From Ochotona curzoniae (lineage: Eukaryota; Chordata; Mammalia; Lagomorpha; Ochotonidae), in assembly GCF_017591425.1 (NCBI RefSeq), contig NW_024466599.1, positions 22,916,001 to 22,980,000 on the forward strand: 64,000 bases of DNA, read 5' to 3'. The notes under the pieces are model-generated. The model ran no database searches. It saw nothing but the letters and a program-made list of their open reading frames with translations, and had not been told where the DNA came from. Position numbers and translations under genes: made by a program. Positions within the stretch are counted from its first letter, which is position 1, and the number at the start of each line of letters is the position of its first letter. Shown one piece after another: positions 23,268 to 36,832 of the stretch.

Positions 23268-23540
23268 TGGAAATTTATTTTTATTCTTGTGCAAAGACAG
23301 AGAGGGCAGCCTCCCATCTTCTGGGTCACTTCCTGAATCCCTGCAAGACCGGGCTGGGCTAGATTAGGGCAAAGTTGGCAGCTGAGAACCCAATGCAGGT
23401 GTTCTGCATGGATGGCAGGCAGCCGTAGCCGTGACCCACAGCAGCCTGGAGTGCGCACCAGCAGACAGTTAGAAGCAGGGGCCGAGGGGACTGCCCCTCA
23501 GCAGCTGATCCCGAATGCTACGGCCACACACCCACCCCTA
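23268..23540 (-). mobile_element. Old CSINE, antisense
   Basis: AAATTTATTTTTATTCTTGT tail, CCCATCTTCTGGGTCAC and CACACACCCACCCCT head in reverse order. Confidence 0.65.
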
Positions 23541-23879
23541 AGGTACTGTGGTTTGGCCTCTCCAATGTAAAATTATTCCTTGTAGCTTCATAACTGGTAT
23601 TTTGTGGGAAGTTAGATTATATAAATATCTGATTCTCATCAGAGATAGAATGTTAAAGGTAAATATCTCTAGTTATGATATTGAGAGCAGTGAGTCAACA
23701 ATAGGTGATTTAGGGAAGGAGTACGTGAAAAAAAAACTTTTTTAGCTCAGAACTCCTTTAGCGTTTACTTCATTAGCAGTTTACCTCTTATGTACTAGCA
23801 GTTCTGTTGAATTCAGTTTTGAATTCCCTTTTTATTTGTTTAAAAGAGATCATATTGTGATAATTCAAAACATGTTTTT

Positions 23880-23998
23880 GAGGGGTCTTCAAGAAGTTCA
23901 TGGAAATGTGTATATTTTTACTGTTTGAATTTTAAGAGATCATCATATAAAAATAAACATATTTTAATTATTTCTTCCAGAAAGTTTTGTAAGTACCT
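23880..23998. mobile_element. Possible mariner-type MITE remnant
   Basis: GAGGGGTCTTCAAGAAGTTC at one side and AAGTTTTGTAAGTACCTCC at the other look like degraded terminal inverted repeats of an Hsmar2/mariner-derived small element. This is pattern memory only. Confidence 0.45.
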
Positions 23999-24161
23999 CC
24001 TATACCATGTAATAATTAAATCAGTTATTAGCATATCCATCCCCTTAAACTATTTTCTTTTGTAAGAATTATTTATTTTTATTACTTAAAATCTTTGTAA
24101 TTTTTAATTTTATGGTATTCTGTATAGTCTGGGATTTCCCTTCCCACAATTCCCACCCTGA

Positions 24162-24491
24162 AGATTTATTTATTTATTTTTATTAGAAAGTCAGATATAC
24201 ATTTATACAGAGCAGAGGGAGACAGAGAGGAAGATCTTATATCCATTGATTCACTCTTCAAGCAGCCACAGCAGCTGCAGCTGAGCCAACCCGAAACCAG
24301 GATCAACGAGCTTCTTCCAGGTCTCCCACGCGGGTGCAGGGTCCCAAGGCTTTGGGCCGTCCTTGACTGCTTTCGCAGGCCACAGGCAGGGAGCTGGATG
24401 ATGTAGAGGAACTGGGAAACTAAGTGTTGCCCATATGGGGTCCCTGTGTTGCAAGGCGAGGCTTTAGCCATTGAGCTGTTGCACCAGGCCC
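24162..24491 (-). mobile_element. CSINE, antisense
   Basis: AAGATTTATTTATTTATTTT tail, CTTCTTCCAGGTCTCCCACG middle and TGTTGCACCAGGCCC head. Confidence 0.92.
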
Positions 24492-24904
24492 GAAACTATT
24501 TTTTCATGTTGGGAACCTTTCAACATTATGCGTCAGTTTACAAAATTTTTGTCTATCTAGTAGTTATAATAGTTCTTTTTTCTGGTGTGTTTAGTAAATA
24601 AGAGTTGATGACAGAGTAATTCTTTTCATTTTTTTAGTGAAATAGCACAGGTTGGATTTCTTATTTTCCTTGTAAAGTAAATTATTTTGACATTTAGTAT
24701 AGGAACTACATTTCATTTGTGAGCATTTTAGGAATTTTTTTTCTTACCTTGGGCCAACTCTTAGCTACATTTGTATATAATTCTGTAATATCACAATATA
24801 TGCCTTCAAATATAAAGATAGAAATTTACCTTGCTTTTTATTAAATAGTGGTTTAACAGGCACAACTTGCATTTTATAATTAATTTCTTGTTTCTGCATT
24901 GTAA

Positions 24905-25063
<159 letters not shown>

Positions 25064-26611
25064 TGAAATAGTGTGATCTAAGATTACAGAGGAAAAAAAA
25101 TTCAATTTCTAAGTCCTGTGTCTTGCTGCTGACTGACATGTAGCTGCTTTTCTTTATGCTTGCCAGGTTTGAGGGCAGTGGTCAGATATTTCGTTGTTTT
25201 GTCCTAGGAGCTAATCTGTGTTGCGTTGAATGAAAAAGCGAAGTGACAGACAGAGCTACTGAAGTCTCACTGGTTTGCGTGAAACTGAGGGTGATGCTTA
25301 CATGAACAAGGGCTCAGAGCAGGAGAGCACGAGTCCTTGTCATCCAGGTGGCAGGCCTGAATGGGGCTCTCTCCTTCTAGATTCTCCTGACCCAGTCCTG
25401 GCTGTTGCAGAGTGAAAAAGGGAATGGAAAATGCATAGAAATCTTACTGTGTACTTTCCGTTTATTTATTCAACTGATATCTGTTAAATTATATATATAT
25501 ATATTTGAAATATGCATATTCACATGCATGTATAAAGCTGTGGTGCTCATTGTTGATAATGCAGCTATAAGCAAGGTCTTTCCCTTCCTGAACAGCATAC
25601 AGGTAGTGAGATTGCTATTTAAGGGAAGTGCTAAAGAGAAACAAAGCAGGATGGGGAGTGGGGATGGGGTGGGGTGGCTTTTTCAGAGGATGTACGCAGG
25701 GGAGCTCTCACTAGGAGGGTGGTGCTGGTCACAGGCCTGTGTGGTGTGGTGATGGGGAACCTGCAGTGGCCTTGAGCTGCAGTTGGTGGCAGGTGGTGAA
25801 GAGCTGGATGAATATTTGAGTCTTGGGTTTATTCTGATGTCTGCAATTATGTTACTGATTGTCTCCCGCGGGGAGGGTAGCTAATTTTAGGATTGGTCTC
25901 TAAGCAGCTGATTGTGGTATATGTATAATCCATAGTTATCCAAAGAAACAGTAGAACACTCTTTTTACAGTCTAACACGATACATTTTTTTAAAAAGTAT
26001 TTCTTGTGGGTGAGGTTATTTTTGTTTACTTCTTGAAGACTTTTTTCTTTTGTTCACCTAATTTTGGCCCAGTGTACTGGTGAGATTCTCCCTCTGTTCC
26101 TCATGGCAGGTAGCTGTTCCCTCCTGTCCTCCAATGAAGATAATCAATTCAAGTTTCTTACTCCCCCATCCCTCTCCCAAGAGACAGCATCATTTTTCTT
26201 CTTTGCTTTCTCCTCCAGATCCCTTTCAAATCAGAACCTGAGAACTGATCTGTTTTTGGGGAAAAACTGTTTGATGGCAGTACCTCACCATCAAAGGCTC
26301 ACTCTTGAATTGCTAAACAGTAAAGGGAGAACTTTCCGTATGAGGAAGGCTTTTCAGAAGGAAGCCCTGTGTCCTTTGCCTTCTGTACTGTGGTCGTCTT
26401 CTCTTTCCCTTCTCTCTCTCTCATCCCCCTCCCCACATTTTCTGTTCACTCAAATGAAGCATTTAGAATATGCCGGAAAAGCACAAATTAGGCTTTATCG
26501 CTGCCTCTTTTCAGCTCTCGGTCTTCTGTTCCTTCTTTGTGCCTGACTCAAAGGTGGATGAGACAATGAATTAGAAGAGGCCCGTGGATTCACAGAAGAA
26601 ATTTTATGTAT

Positions 26612-26876
26612 ACAGTGGCCCTCTGCAATTGAGGCAGGGCCCTGCAGCAACTCAAAATATTTGAAATAATGCATCTGCATTACATATGTATAGAGTATTA
26701 CAGTTTGTTTACTTATCATTCTCTAAGCAATACTGTATAGCAGCTATGTCCCTCACATTTGTGTCTAAGCTACAATGTGTTATATGCAGGTGCTACACTA
26801 TTTTACTCAGGCATCTAATGATTTTGATATCTTTAAGAGTCATGGGACCAATTCCCTGTGGATACTGAGGTGTGTT
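26612..26876. mobile_element. Tigger/MER2-like DNA transposon remnant
   Basis: The left end ACAGTGGCCCTCTGCAATTG and right end CCCTGTGGATACTGAGG fit a TcMar-Tigger type terminal repeat. The interior (TGCAGGTGCTACACTATTTT, CATGGGACCAATTCCCTG) matches the MER2-group non-autonomous elements that I remember. There is no transposase frame. Confidence 0.6.
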
Positions 26877-29251
26877 TGTGTCACATGTTACTCTGAAAAT
26901 ATTTGATAAGAAGGATCAGTTGTCGGTGCTATCCCACTTCAGATCTCTGGAACTTCTGTCTGTGCCTCTCTTTTAGCAAGGTTTTTGTTTGTTTGTTTTG
27001 TTTTAGCTTATGCTGTAGGTAGTTAAGTGTCCTTTCTTTACAAGACTCTGATCCCTGCTTTTGGGGTATTTTACAGGACCTGGTAGTGTTTCAGTGCTTT
27101 ACAAATAATTGTTGCTGAATAAATGTAGACAGAAGTAGAAGAATAAATGAAATATAGCACAACCCTGAGTGGGACTGATTTCTGTCATTGTATCACGGTA
27201 TTTGATTCTGTCACTAGTTTTGTTTCACTCTGGTGCAGAATGAGAGAAGGGGCAGTGATTCCATGCCTCAACACTCCAAACTTGTCTTGAAGGACAAACT
27301 GAAGAAAATGTAAGAAAGTCCTCCTGCGGTAGTAGTGGCTGGTGCACTCAAATCATCGGGATGTGCCAGGCCATCCAGTCACTGCCTTGTAGGAAGAGTT
27401 CCTGTTTTGGACAACCTAAAGAGTGGAGAGCTTTTTGGAACTGGCTGTAGAGATAGAAGCAAAGGAGGAGACAGGAAAGAAAGACTATGGTCTGTTTGCT
27501 GAGCATGCGCTTTCCTGCCGTGCCAGCACTGGGTGGCTGGAACTGGGGCTACAACCTATAGAGATGAGGTATTCTGCTCTGTTACAGAAGAGCAAGTACA
27601 GTGGACGTTCCAGTGTTCTCACCAGCAGATTGTAAGTACTTGGAGAGATAAGGACCATGGTTATTTGGCACTTGATAAATATTTATTAATTGTAAAATAA
27701 ACCAAATGACTTATTGGTCATGAATTTTGGTGAGTTTTAGTCAACTCTCCTGCAGTCTCCTTGAATAATGGCAAAATCTCTTTTTTGGGGGGAGAAATTT
27801 TTGTCCCTGGATACAGCATATTGAGATATGTTGGGAAAGTATTGTAATTCAGAAAATCAGACACTTGAGCTAAAATGATAGCTTTGTTTAATATTGTCTT
27901 TTTGTGGTGCTATTCTTGAGATACTCTATCTGCATGGCTCAGGAAAACTGAGTCATAGCAAAAACACCCCATGTCTCAGAGGGCCATTCATGCCATATGG
28001 GCTTGATGATTTAAAATTAGCTGTGATAGCTGCGTTATTTCCTTACACATGAGCCAAACCAGTGACATGCATAATGCTTTTAATTTCCTTTTATTGTTGA
28101 AAATGGGAACAATTTAGTTAATTCATACAGGTGTTTCAGTTTTCGTTGGCAAAGAGTTTGTTTAAGTGTGAATTGATACTGGCAGCTCGCCTTCTGTCTG
28201 AAAAACCCAAGATGTTTCTGCAAATGAAGGAAGTAGTAAGACTTTTGGAAATTACACATTCTATTGAACGAACTTTTGCTTTCTACTGTTGATTTAAGCT
28301 ATTTAGTAAATGCTTGTTTATGAATATATAAATAATATAAGCAATCATTCCCAATGATTTTTCAAGATTAATACATCTTTTTTTCTAGAGAATGCCTATT
28401 TCTTTTTCTTTAATTGGCAGGTAATTATTACACATCTTATACAGTGGACAATTATACTTCTACAGTGATATGTTAGAATAGATATACATTGTGTATTGAT
28501 CAATTCCATCTTACTAAATTAAAATTAAGTCATGTTTATTTCCCAATTTTAATTTGTTAGTGTAACTTTGTGATTTAATGGTGGTACTTCAAATAGCTTG
28601 TTAATACAATTAATTACTTCAGAACATAGTACCTGTGAGTCATAACAGTGAGGCCTAAGCAAGGTAATATGAGGACAGTGAAAACCATGGCTAAGTATGT
28701 CGTAGTCAACTTGGTGAGAATAAAATGGAAAGAGAATGTGGGCTAGAAAACAGAGAAAAGGGATAAGCTGAAGCGGAAACAACAAGTGCCAGACCTTCAC
28801 CTGCTTACCCAGAACTTCATGCACTGTGATTTCTCGGCTCCTTCTTCTCTTCTGGCTCCTTTCCAAATCAGAACTACCTGCAGATTGATTTGCCTTTTTT
28901 ATCTGCACAGTGAACTGTATATGGATTCTCATTTGTCAATTTCCTTTCCAGCTTATAGTAACAGATGCCGAATTTACCTGCATTGTAAACAGCTACCTAG
29001 CTAGACAAAACACATGAAGCAGTAAGCTATGAAAAGGGTGACCAATAGGGAGCAGGCTGCTGAGCTCAGGATGCAACAAGTGTTTCAAATGGGAACCATA
29101 CAGTTCACCTTAGTAAAACAGTAAAGGAGAAAAGCCAAGTGATCGACTTCCTAGATACACAAAAACAGCACCCTTTCATTGTAAGAGCTCATACTGAACT
29201 TGGAACAAAAGAACTTATCAATCTAATACTGTGCATCTGTGAATAACCTAT

Positions 29252-29558
29252 AGCTGGGCCCATAGCAGGTAAGGCCACTGCCTGAAAAACGAGCACTCCG
29301 TACAAGTGCCGCTTTGTGTTGGCTGCCCCGCTTCTGATTCAGTTCCCTGCTAATGGCCCAGTAAAAGCAGAGGAGGGTTGCCCAAGTTCTGGACCCCTGC
29401 TGCCTGTGTCTGGTACTCGGGTGAAGTTCCTGGCTCCTGAGCTTGGCTTGGCCCAGTATTGGCTGTTGCAACTATCTGGAGAGCAAGCTAGCAGACCAAA
29501 GATCTCCATCTCGCCTTCTCTGTGACATTGTGATGTTCTAAATGAATAAGTAGATATT
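29252..29558 (+). mobile_element. Old CSINE, sense
   Basis: TTCCCTGCTAATGGCCCAG, GAAGTTCCTGGCTCCTGAGC and an AATGAATAAGTAGATATT tail. Confidence 0.75.
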
Positions 29559-30510
29559 TTTCAAAAAAATTTGTGAATTTGCTGATGATCTGTAATCTTT
29601 CTTTCCTTTCGTCAAGAAAAAGGCAAGATTGTGTACTTTCTTCTTTTGTATTTTCCATTGAACTAGAAATCCCAGCAGATATGAAAGATGTTGATGATGC
29701 ATAGATTGAAAGGGAAGGTATAAGACTGTCTTTTTATAGAGACAATACTATTGTGCATGGAAAAAAAAAAGCAAAAGCAAATAAGTATCAGCTAATGAGC
29801 TGGGGTCTAGAAAAGCACATCAGCATAAATCAGGTTTATTTTTATATGATAATGAACTTTTGAAGCACCTTAGCATTTAGGAAAGTCAGATTTCCAGTGA
29901 TCAGTGTGAGTGAAGTGCTTGATCTGGACACTGCAAAGAGCAGGAAACAATGAGAAGAGCTGAAGCTGTAAATGAACGAGGAGCTTTATCATGTTCTTGG
30001 GTGAGGAGGCTCAGTGTTGTTGAATTCACAATTCCTCCCAAACTGAGCTTTAAAGCAGATCCAATTGCATTGAAATCCCATTAGGCTGTTTCTTTTTCTT
30101 TACAGTATTTGATAAGCTGGTTCAGAAATTTGGAGAATTTCTACTTGTTTTATACTGGCTAAGTAAGCTCTGATTGGAACCGCCCCGTTGTAGTTAAAAA
30201 GTACTTAATATGGGCAAATGCAAATCCCCAAATTTACAGTTACATGATGTCTTTTAAATACCTAGAGGTAGAAAAGATTCTGGAGATGATGTTTTTAAAA
30301 GTTTTGGCTTGGAAGAAGGGATTGACATGCATGATTTTCTTTCATTGTTTCCAACTTGCAACTAGATTTTAGTCTGTTAGATTCAGGGTAACTAATGCTG
30401 CAGTAGTAATTCAGCAGTCTTTCTTAACACAGAGTTTGAGTTATCTTAGATACAGGAATGTGAATGGGAAACATCTTTTCAGGAAAGGGTCACAGATGAG
30501 GATTTTTGCC

Positions 30511-30826
30511 TTTTTTTTTTTTTAAGATTTATTTATTTGTATTGCCAAGTCAGATACACAGAGAGGAGGAGAGATGGAGAGGAAGATCTCCCCAGGTGGC
30601 CGCAACGGCTGGAGCTGAGCCAATCCGAAGCCAGGAGCCTCTTCTGGGTCTCCCTCACAGGTGCAGGGTCCCACTGCTTTCTTTGGGCCATCCTCTACTG
30701 CTTTTCCAGGCCACAAGCAGGGAGCTGGATGGTAAATGGGGCTGTTGGGATTAGAACCGGTGTCCATATGGAATCCTGATGGGTTCAAGGCAACAACTGT
30801 GCCGCTAGGCTATGACACTGCGCCCA
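30511..30826 (-). mobile_element. CSINE, antisense
   Basis: Poly(T)/AAGATTTATTTATTTGTATT tail, AGCCAGGAGCCTCTTCTGGG middle and TATGACACTGCGCCC head. Confidence 0.92.
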
Positions 30827-31299
30827 ATCATTGCATTCTGTATGTGAATGCTTCCAGTTCTGGGGTCACCACTGAGCCATGTATGTATAAGGCGCATTCT
30901 AAATAGATTAAGCATAGAAGAACTCACATCATATTTGAGCAGTCATCTGAGAATTTGTAAATGCATCTTCAGTAAACTAAGTTATATGTTTCAAAAAAAA
31001 AAAAAAAAGCCCAAGCATTAGGACAGTATCATTAATTCACAATCTTTACAGTGTAACTTGTACAGCTGCTTAGCACATGAAGAATGAAGACAATGTGAAT
31101 CATTCACAAAAGAACAAAGAGGCTAAATCCAGGGAGACCTAGACTTTGGAATTAGGGGATGAGAAAAAACAAAAAACCTTAAATTATGCACAGTGACACA
31201 GGGAAGGTGTTCTAATGCTCAAAAATGAAGTGGCAGAGAAGATTAGGAGCTATAAAAAATATAAATGATAATTGTAGAAACAAATAAATGTGAAATAAA

Positions 31300-32350
31300 A
31301 ATGACCGTGGTTGGGATTAGCCATTTAATGAGGATGGAGAGGAAAGACAGAGACGTCCAGGAACTGCTCAAGAATGAGGAATAGCATCAACAAAAAGATG
31401 GAAGTGATCAACTGGGCTTTGTAGACATGTGGCTAAGAGCTGAAAAACCCAGTGTACATGTTATTAGAATTTCAGAAGAAAGAGCAGAAAGAAGCAATTA
31501 AAGAGATCTTAAAGTTTGCGACATGTGTGGATATCATATTGATGGAATCTAGAAACCCAGTGAAGGCTAAGGAAGATCAAACAGAAAACCATAATTTTGT
31601 GTATATTTCTCTATATTCTGAAAGCAGACAGAAAAATGGCACATTAAATAAGGAGAATTTGATTGCAGAAACTTTGAACTCTTATCAGAAAATTTCAAGG
31701 TTAAAAGACAGTAGAACATACATTTTTAATTTCTAAAAGAAAAATGCGTCAACTCAGAATCATATGTGTGATTAAAAAATATCATTAAAGAGTTATGACC
31801 AACAGGAAATTATTTTCAGATAAAATAAAAATGGCAAGAATTTGTTGTCAGCAGATCTGCACCATAAAGGATGCCAAAGGAAATTCTTTAGGCTAAAGTG
31901 AAATAACTCCATATGGAAGCTCAGATGCTGTGAAACAAAGAACGCTTGAAGACATATACATTTTTATGATTGTTTCCTTCCACTGTCATTAAAGTATGTG
32001 TGTCTATTTTAAAATATTAAAAAATCATTTCTTGGTATTTTCTAGATTATAGGGAGAAATACAAAGGTATATTAATGCATATGTATAGTTATAGAATTAC
32101 TACTTTTGTTGTGAAGCATTATGCTGTTCCAAGTACTTAATGGAATATTAATTCAGGACAACCAGCTTCTAGCTAAACTGACAACCTAAAATATATTTAA
32201 AGAATCTAAAAAGAATGCTGAAAGGTAATGGGACAAATATAAATGCTAAGAGTGTTGATTTAAACTCAGGTATGTCAATAATTATGTTAAATGATAACAA
32301 GCATTCCAGTTGAAGTCTAAGACTATCATAATGGAAATGAAGTACAATTC
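31300..32350 (+). mobile_element. Ancient L1M/HAL1-like fragment
   Basis: Ordered traces of an old L1 element are visible: AGAATTTCAGAAGAAAGAGC near 31470, AGCAGACAGAAAAATGGCAC near 31625, TTTTCAGATAAAATAAAAAT near 31815, TCAGCAGATCTGCACC near 31850 and TTCTTTAGGCTAAAGTGAAA near 31885. The last blocks correspond to the conserved 'cagataaac...cctgcactacaagaaatgc' section of mammalian L1M/HAL1 elements. Frames are broken throughout. Both ends are approximate. Confidence 0.65.
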
Positions 32351-32537
32351 TATAGTGTCTGCGTCACAGGTACTGTAAATATAAAGATGCAGATACATCA
32401 AGAGTAAAAGAATGTATTGTTTCATGAAAATAATATGAAAGGGCTGCATTTGTTAAATAGCATACAAAATGGACTTAATTACAAGGCAAACATATGGATA
32501 AGTCTCAGCAACATTATTGTGAATTAAGGAATCCAGA

Positions 32538-32852
32538 CTTGGCGGACACGACGTGGTAGCCTGGTGGCTAAAGTCCTAGCCTTGCGTACACTGGGATCTC
32601 ACATGGGTGCTGGTTCGCATGCCAGGTGTTCCATGTCCCTTCCAGCTCTCCGATTGTGATCTGGGAAGGCAGTAGAGGATGGCCTGCAGCCGTGTGGGAG
32701 ACCTGACTGGAGGAAGCTCCTGGCTGCTGGCTTTGGATTGGCGCAGCTCTGGCTGTTGCAACTACATGGAGTGTGAACCAGAGGATAGAAGATCTTTCAT
32801 TCTGTATCTCCTGTTCTGTTTATCTGCCTTTCCAATATAAATAAATAAATCT
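32538..32852 (+). mobile_element. CSINE, sense
   Basis: Head near GGTAGCCTGGTGGCTAAAG, TTGGATTGGCGCAGCTCTGG middle and an AATATAAATAAATAAATCTT tail. Confidence 0.9.
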
Positions 32853-32853
32853 T

Positions 32854-32945
32854 GGCCCGGCACAGTAGCCTAGTAGCTAAAGGCCTAACCTTGCATGCAC
32901 CAGGATCCCATATGGGTGCTGACTCTTGTCCCGGCTGCTCTCAAG
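32854..32945 (+). mobile_element. CSINE head only, 3'-truncated, sense
   Basis: GGCCCGGCACAGTAGCCTAG through the B-box region to CCCGGCTGCTCTCAAG, where homology stops. It directly follows the tail of the previous copy. Confidence 0.88.
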
Positions 32946-33060
32946 TAAGGGAAACATTACAAGGAAGATGGTTAATATTGTTGTTATTAACGGGAAATGT
33001 TCAAACTCTCTGTGCTTCCTTTTTTGGCCATCATTGCAGCTAAACTTTTAAGCCTTTGAC

Positions 33061-33380
33061 ATTATGAATTAACAGGATGTTAAAGGTTGAAGAATTTAGT
33101 CTGAGAACAGCTCACATGTTTCACACTGGTCTGCCTTTCATGCCCGTGAACGGGACATCTGGCAGTTCTGAGGAACTGGCATCTCCAGGATGTAGGCTTG
33201 TTTGAGGCAGCTGAGTGGCCAACAGATTGCAGATTGGTCTGTTTGGTATCTTCGCCTTCAGTATGAACGTTTGCATAGCAAAGGGAAGAGCTTTGAAAGT
33301 GCAGTGGTGGCAGAAGATCCAGAGACTAAGGATTGGCCAAAAATGCTCGTAGATGCTGTGGAAGTAATAAAGGCATGAAA
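33061..33380 (+). pseudogene. Possible unidentified processed-pseudogene fragment
   Basis: Two adjoining + strand frames look protein-like. One covers about 33078-33206 (from MLKVEEF to a stop after GCRLV). Another, offset, runs about 33253-33379 (with KGKSFESAVVAEDPETKDWP) to a TGA. I do not recognise the parent protein. A frameshift would be needed between them, and chance cannot be excluded. Confidence 0.25.
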
Positions 33381-34529
33381 CAATGAGCTTACCTTCATGC
33401 AATTTTTAATTTAGCCCAGGCCAGATAAATTCACAAGTGCAACTGACAATACCAAGGAGTTGAAACCACAACTTGATAGCACAGATAAATATTTCCCATG
33501 GTTGTAGTAAAGGAAGAAAATGGATAGGACTGATATAGGCTCAAGAATGCTTTGCTTACTAGGAAAGGATTAGGTAGTGTGAGACAGCGTGAACGAGGGG
33601 TGGCGTGGGGGAGTGTCAGCGGTACTGGGCTCCTGCAGCTGTGAAGGAAGGATTATTTAGGGCCACAATGAGCCTTGTGGACAAACAACTTTGTGACAGA
33701 TTCTCAAAGGTCTACAGAGTCTTAAAGGGGATGTGAATTACTATTCAATTAGCTCTCCTCTTCTCTAGCAAGTACCTGCCTTTTGATCTCCAAGTATGTT
33801 ACAATTTTCATCAAAAATAGCCAAAGCAGATTTATTCTTTAACTTCTGTAATGTTGTAAATTTGAGTGAAGTTAAAAGTAGCAGGGTTCTCAATCATAAA
33901 AACACTCAATAGTATATTAAAATATATGTAGTAAAAATTTGCCTTCTCAGTAAAAAGCTGTTATTGATCTGGATCAATGTGAGTTGAAAGATGAGAGAAC
34001 TTTTCTTAAAACACACAAATGCTTCACTCACCTCAAGTGGTTTCTAACTGTTGTGATGTGTCAAAGTGGCGTAAGTGCCGTGTCATGTGTAAGTATGTGG
34101 TTGCAAATGACATAAGATTGTTAGCCAAGATCCTAACCCTAATTTAGGCTGCTTGAACATACCAAATTTCTTAAACTTTTTGAAACATCATTTGGATTTT
34201 TAGCCAGTGCTTGTTAGTGTAGTGAACATGTCTTTCATTGAGTTGCTCTAATTATCACACAAAGGTAAGAACAAATAAGCTCTGCAAAGAAGTTTTTGCA
34301 CCTGTAGAGTTACACGTGCATGTTGTACCAAGGGTGATGCAGTTCAGAGTTGGAAGGTAGAGTGTGATTGCAGGGCTGTGGAGGGTAGGCATGAATAATT
34401 GTTGCTCAGAGAGTCTTAATTGCAGGATGAAAAGAGTTCTGGATTTTGCTGGTAGAACAAAGTGAATGTGGTATACATTACGGAAGAATGCTTAAAAAAA
34501 TTAAGATGGTAAAGTTCATGTGTACTTTA

Positions 34530-34800
34530 TTACAATTTGCTTCAAAAGAAAGAAATTATTATTAGCGTCAAAACCTTCAAAATCTTGGGAATTAATCTAT
34601 CAAAGCATTTTTAAGGTGTGTGTATTAAACTCTAAGAAAATATTAAGAGAAATTAATGAAGACCTAAATAAATCAAGGGATGAACTTTGTTCATGGAGAA
34701 CTAAAAATGTTTAAATGTCAAGTCCTTCCAGATTATCCTACATAATTAATGCAGCTCTTAACAAATTACCAGCAATTTGACTTTTAGCTTCTGTTTTCCG
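34530..34800 (+). mobile_element. L1 ORF2 fragment (reverse transcriptase C-terminal part)
   Basis: In + frame the sequence reads LGINLSKHF, then ILREINEDLNKSRDELCSW, followed by an AATGTCAAGTCCTTCC block. This corresponds to the L1 ORF2 region after the reverse transcriptase core, where 'YLGI', 'EINEDLNKW', 'CSW' and 'MSILPK' occur. It is frame-shifted and isolated. Confidence 0.7.
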
Positions 34801-35875
34801 TGGAACTTCAGAATTCATATGGGATTGCTGAGGGCCGACGACAGCCCAGGCCTGCTGGAGCTGGACGAGTGGTAGTGCAGATAACAGCACCCATTGCAAA
34901 AGACGTTGCTGCTTAGCAGCAGCATGATGTGTGAGCTGACTGAAGTAGAATTTCTTTGGTTCTACCCCCAAACCCTACTGAATCTGAACTTATGGGACTG
35001 GGGCCAGTGATTTGATGTTTAACAAAGTTTCTAGGTTATTTTTTATGTATTTTCAAGCTTGAGAAGCAGTGAATTAGAATGTCTTGACACAGAAAAGAGA
35101 AACTAACCAGAGGAAGAGCTAGACCAGAAGCAGATCCATATGTGCATGGTCCATCTGATTTATGATAAAGGTGGCAGGCATTGCAGCACAGTGGGGAAAG
35201 GGTAGACTTTTCAGCACATGGCATTAGATAATTGATATATGCTCATGGAAGACATATGCCTTAACCGGTGTGTTGTAATATACGTATAATCAGTTCCAGA
35301 TAAAACTAATATCCTAATATGAATACATTTTACATGTACATAAGTTGCAGATCCACCTGGATTATAGTCCTAAGTTTTATTTCATACATTTAATTATTCA
35401 AGTGCTGTTTCTTGGGAGACTATGTTCCCGGTTCTATCTAGGGAATACCAGGACACTCAAGCACCAGTTACTATGAATTTACGTTTCTGTTTCAGATAAG
35501 CCACCTTTGTATATCTCTGCCCCTGTGTGAAAGAAGAGGTTCCTTTCTTTGTTTCTTTCTTGAAATCCTATAATGGGCCAGGCACAGGGAAGGTACTGGT
35601 CAGCCAGATGTGTCAAGGGTACTTAAAAATTCTTAGAAAATGGAATTAAAATAGAAGTTTATTCTGGTATGAAAACTTTTATACTCCTAGAAACTGGGCA
35701 AATGCTCTGGTATCCCATGTGTTTCCAAATGGACTTCTATAATATAGATGGAAAAAAAAAACTTTCACTTTATCTCATGGAGTTTTTCGAATTGTCTGTG
35801 GCTGCATCCTGATATTTTTGGAAGAATGACTTTTGTTCTGCTAATAGTGGATCATCCTGTGTTTATGTCTTCTGA

Positions 35876-36136
<261 letters not shown>

Positions 36137-36469
36137 TAGGGCATCTGGTGGTGGTGTTCTTGCTGGCAGGCTCCCGAGGTGGTGCAGGGCATCGCCTGGC
36201 AGGATGCTGCACAGGTCTGTTCTTACACAGTGCCTGTGATTTGATGACAGGAGTTCCACCCAGCAATCAAATCCAGTCTGGCAAATTTCCAAAGATCCTC
36301 TCCTAAACACCATAAATGGATCGACTTTTCACCCTGTTAGTATAGTTGGCGTACAAGTTACAGGATGGGCCATTTAGCACCTGGGTCTTTTGGGGACTGT
36401 TCAAACTGGTGTCCATGCCACAGCACTCGCCTTCCAGCCTTGGTGATGTATGCCCTTTAGACCTTTTCT

Positions 36470-36776
36470 TTCTTTCTTCTTTTTTTTAAATTTAAATTTA
36501 TATGTTTTTCTTGTAAAGGCAAATTTATATAGAGAAAGATCTTGTTTACTCCCCAAGGGGCAATTGTGGGGATCTGAAGCATGGAGCCAGAAGCTTCTTT
36601 TGGGTCTCCTGTGTGGGTGCAGGTCCCAAGGCTTTGGGCCGTCCTCAACTGCTTTCCCAAGCCACAAGCAGGGAGCTGGATGGGAAGTGGAGTATCTGGG
36701 ACATGAACAAGAGCCCATATGGGATCCCAGTGTTTACAAGGCAAGGATTTAGCCACTAGGCTATCATGTTGGGCCC
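36470..36776 (-). mobile_element. CSINE, antisense
   Basis: A T-rich tail (36470-36515), CTTCTTTTGGGTCTCCTGTG middle and ATCATGTTGGGCCCC head. The flanks CCTTTAGACCTTTT and CCTTTTAGAACTTTT suggest a degraded duplication. Confidence 0.88.
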
Positions 36777-36832
36777 CTTTTAGAACTTTTTCTGTGAATA
36801 AATAGAGATTAACGTTTTAACAAATGGGAACC

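Noticed and set aside
26064..26546. 160-codon open frame in intron F-G
   Set aside because: No recognisable domain, low-complexity serine/leucine composition, no splice context; likely chance.
28549..28932. 127-codon frame on the - strand
   Set aside because: AT-rich composition and no recognised motif; chance.
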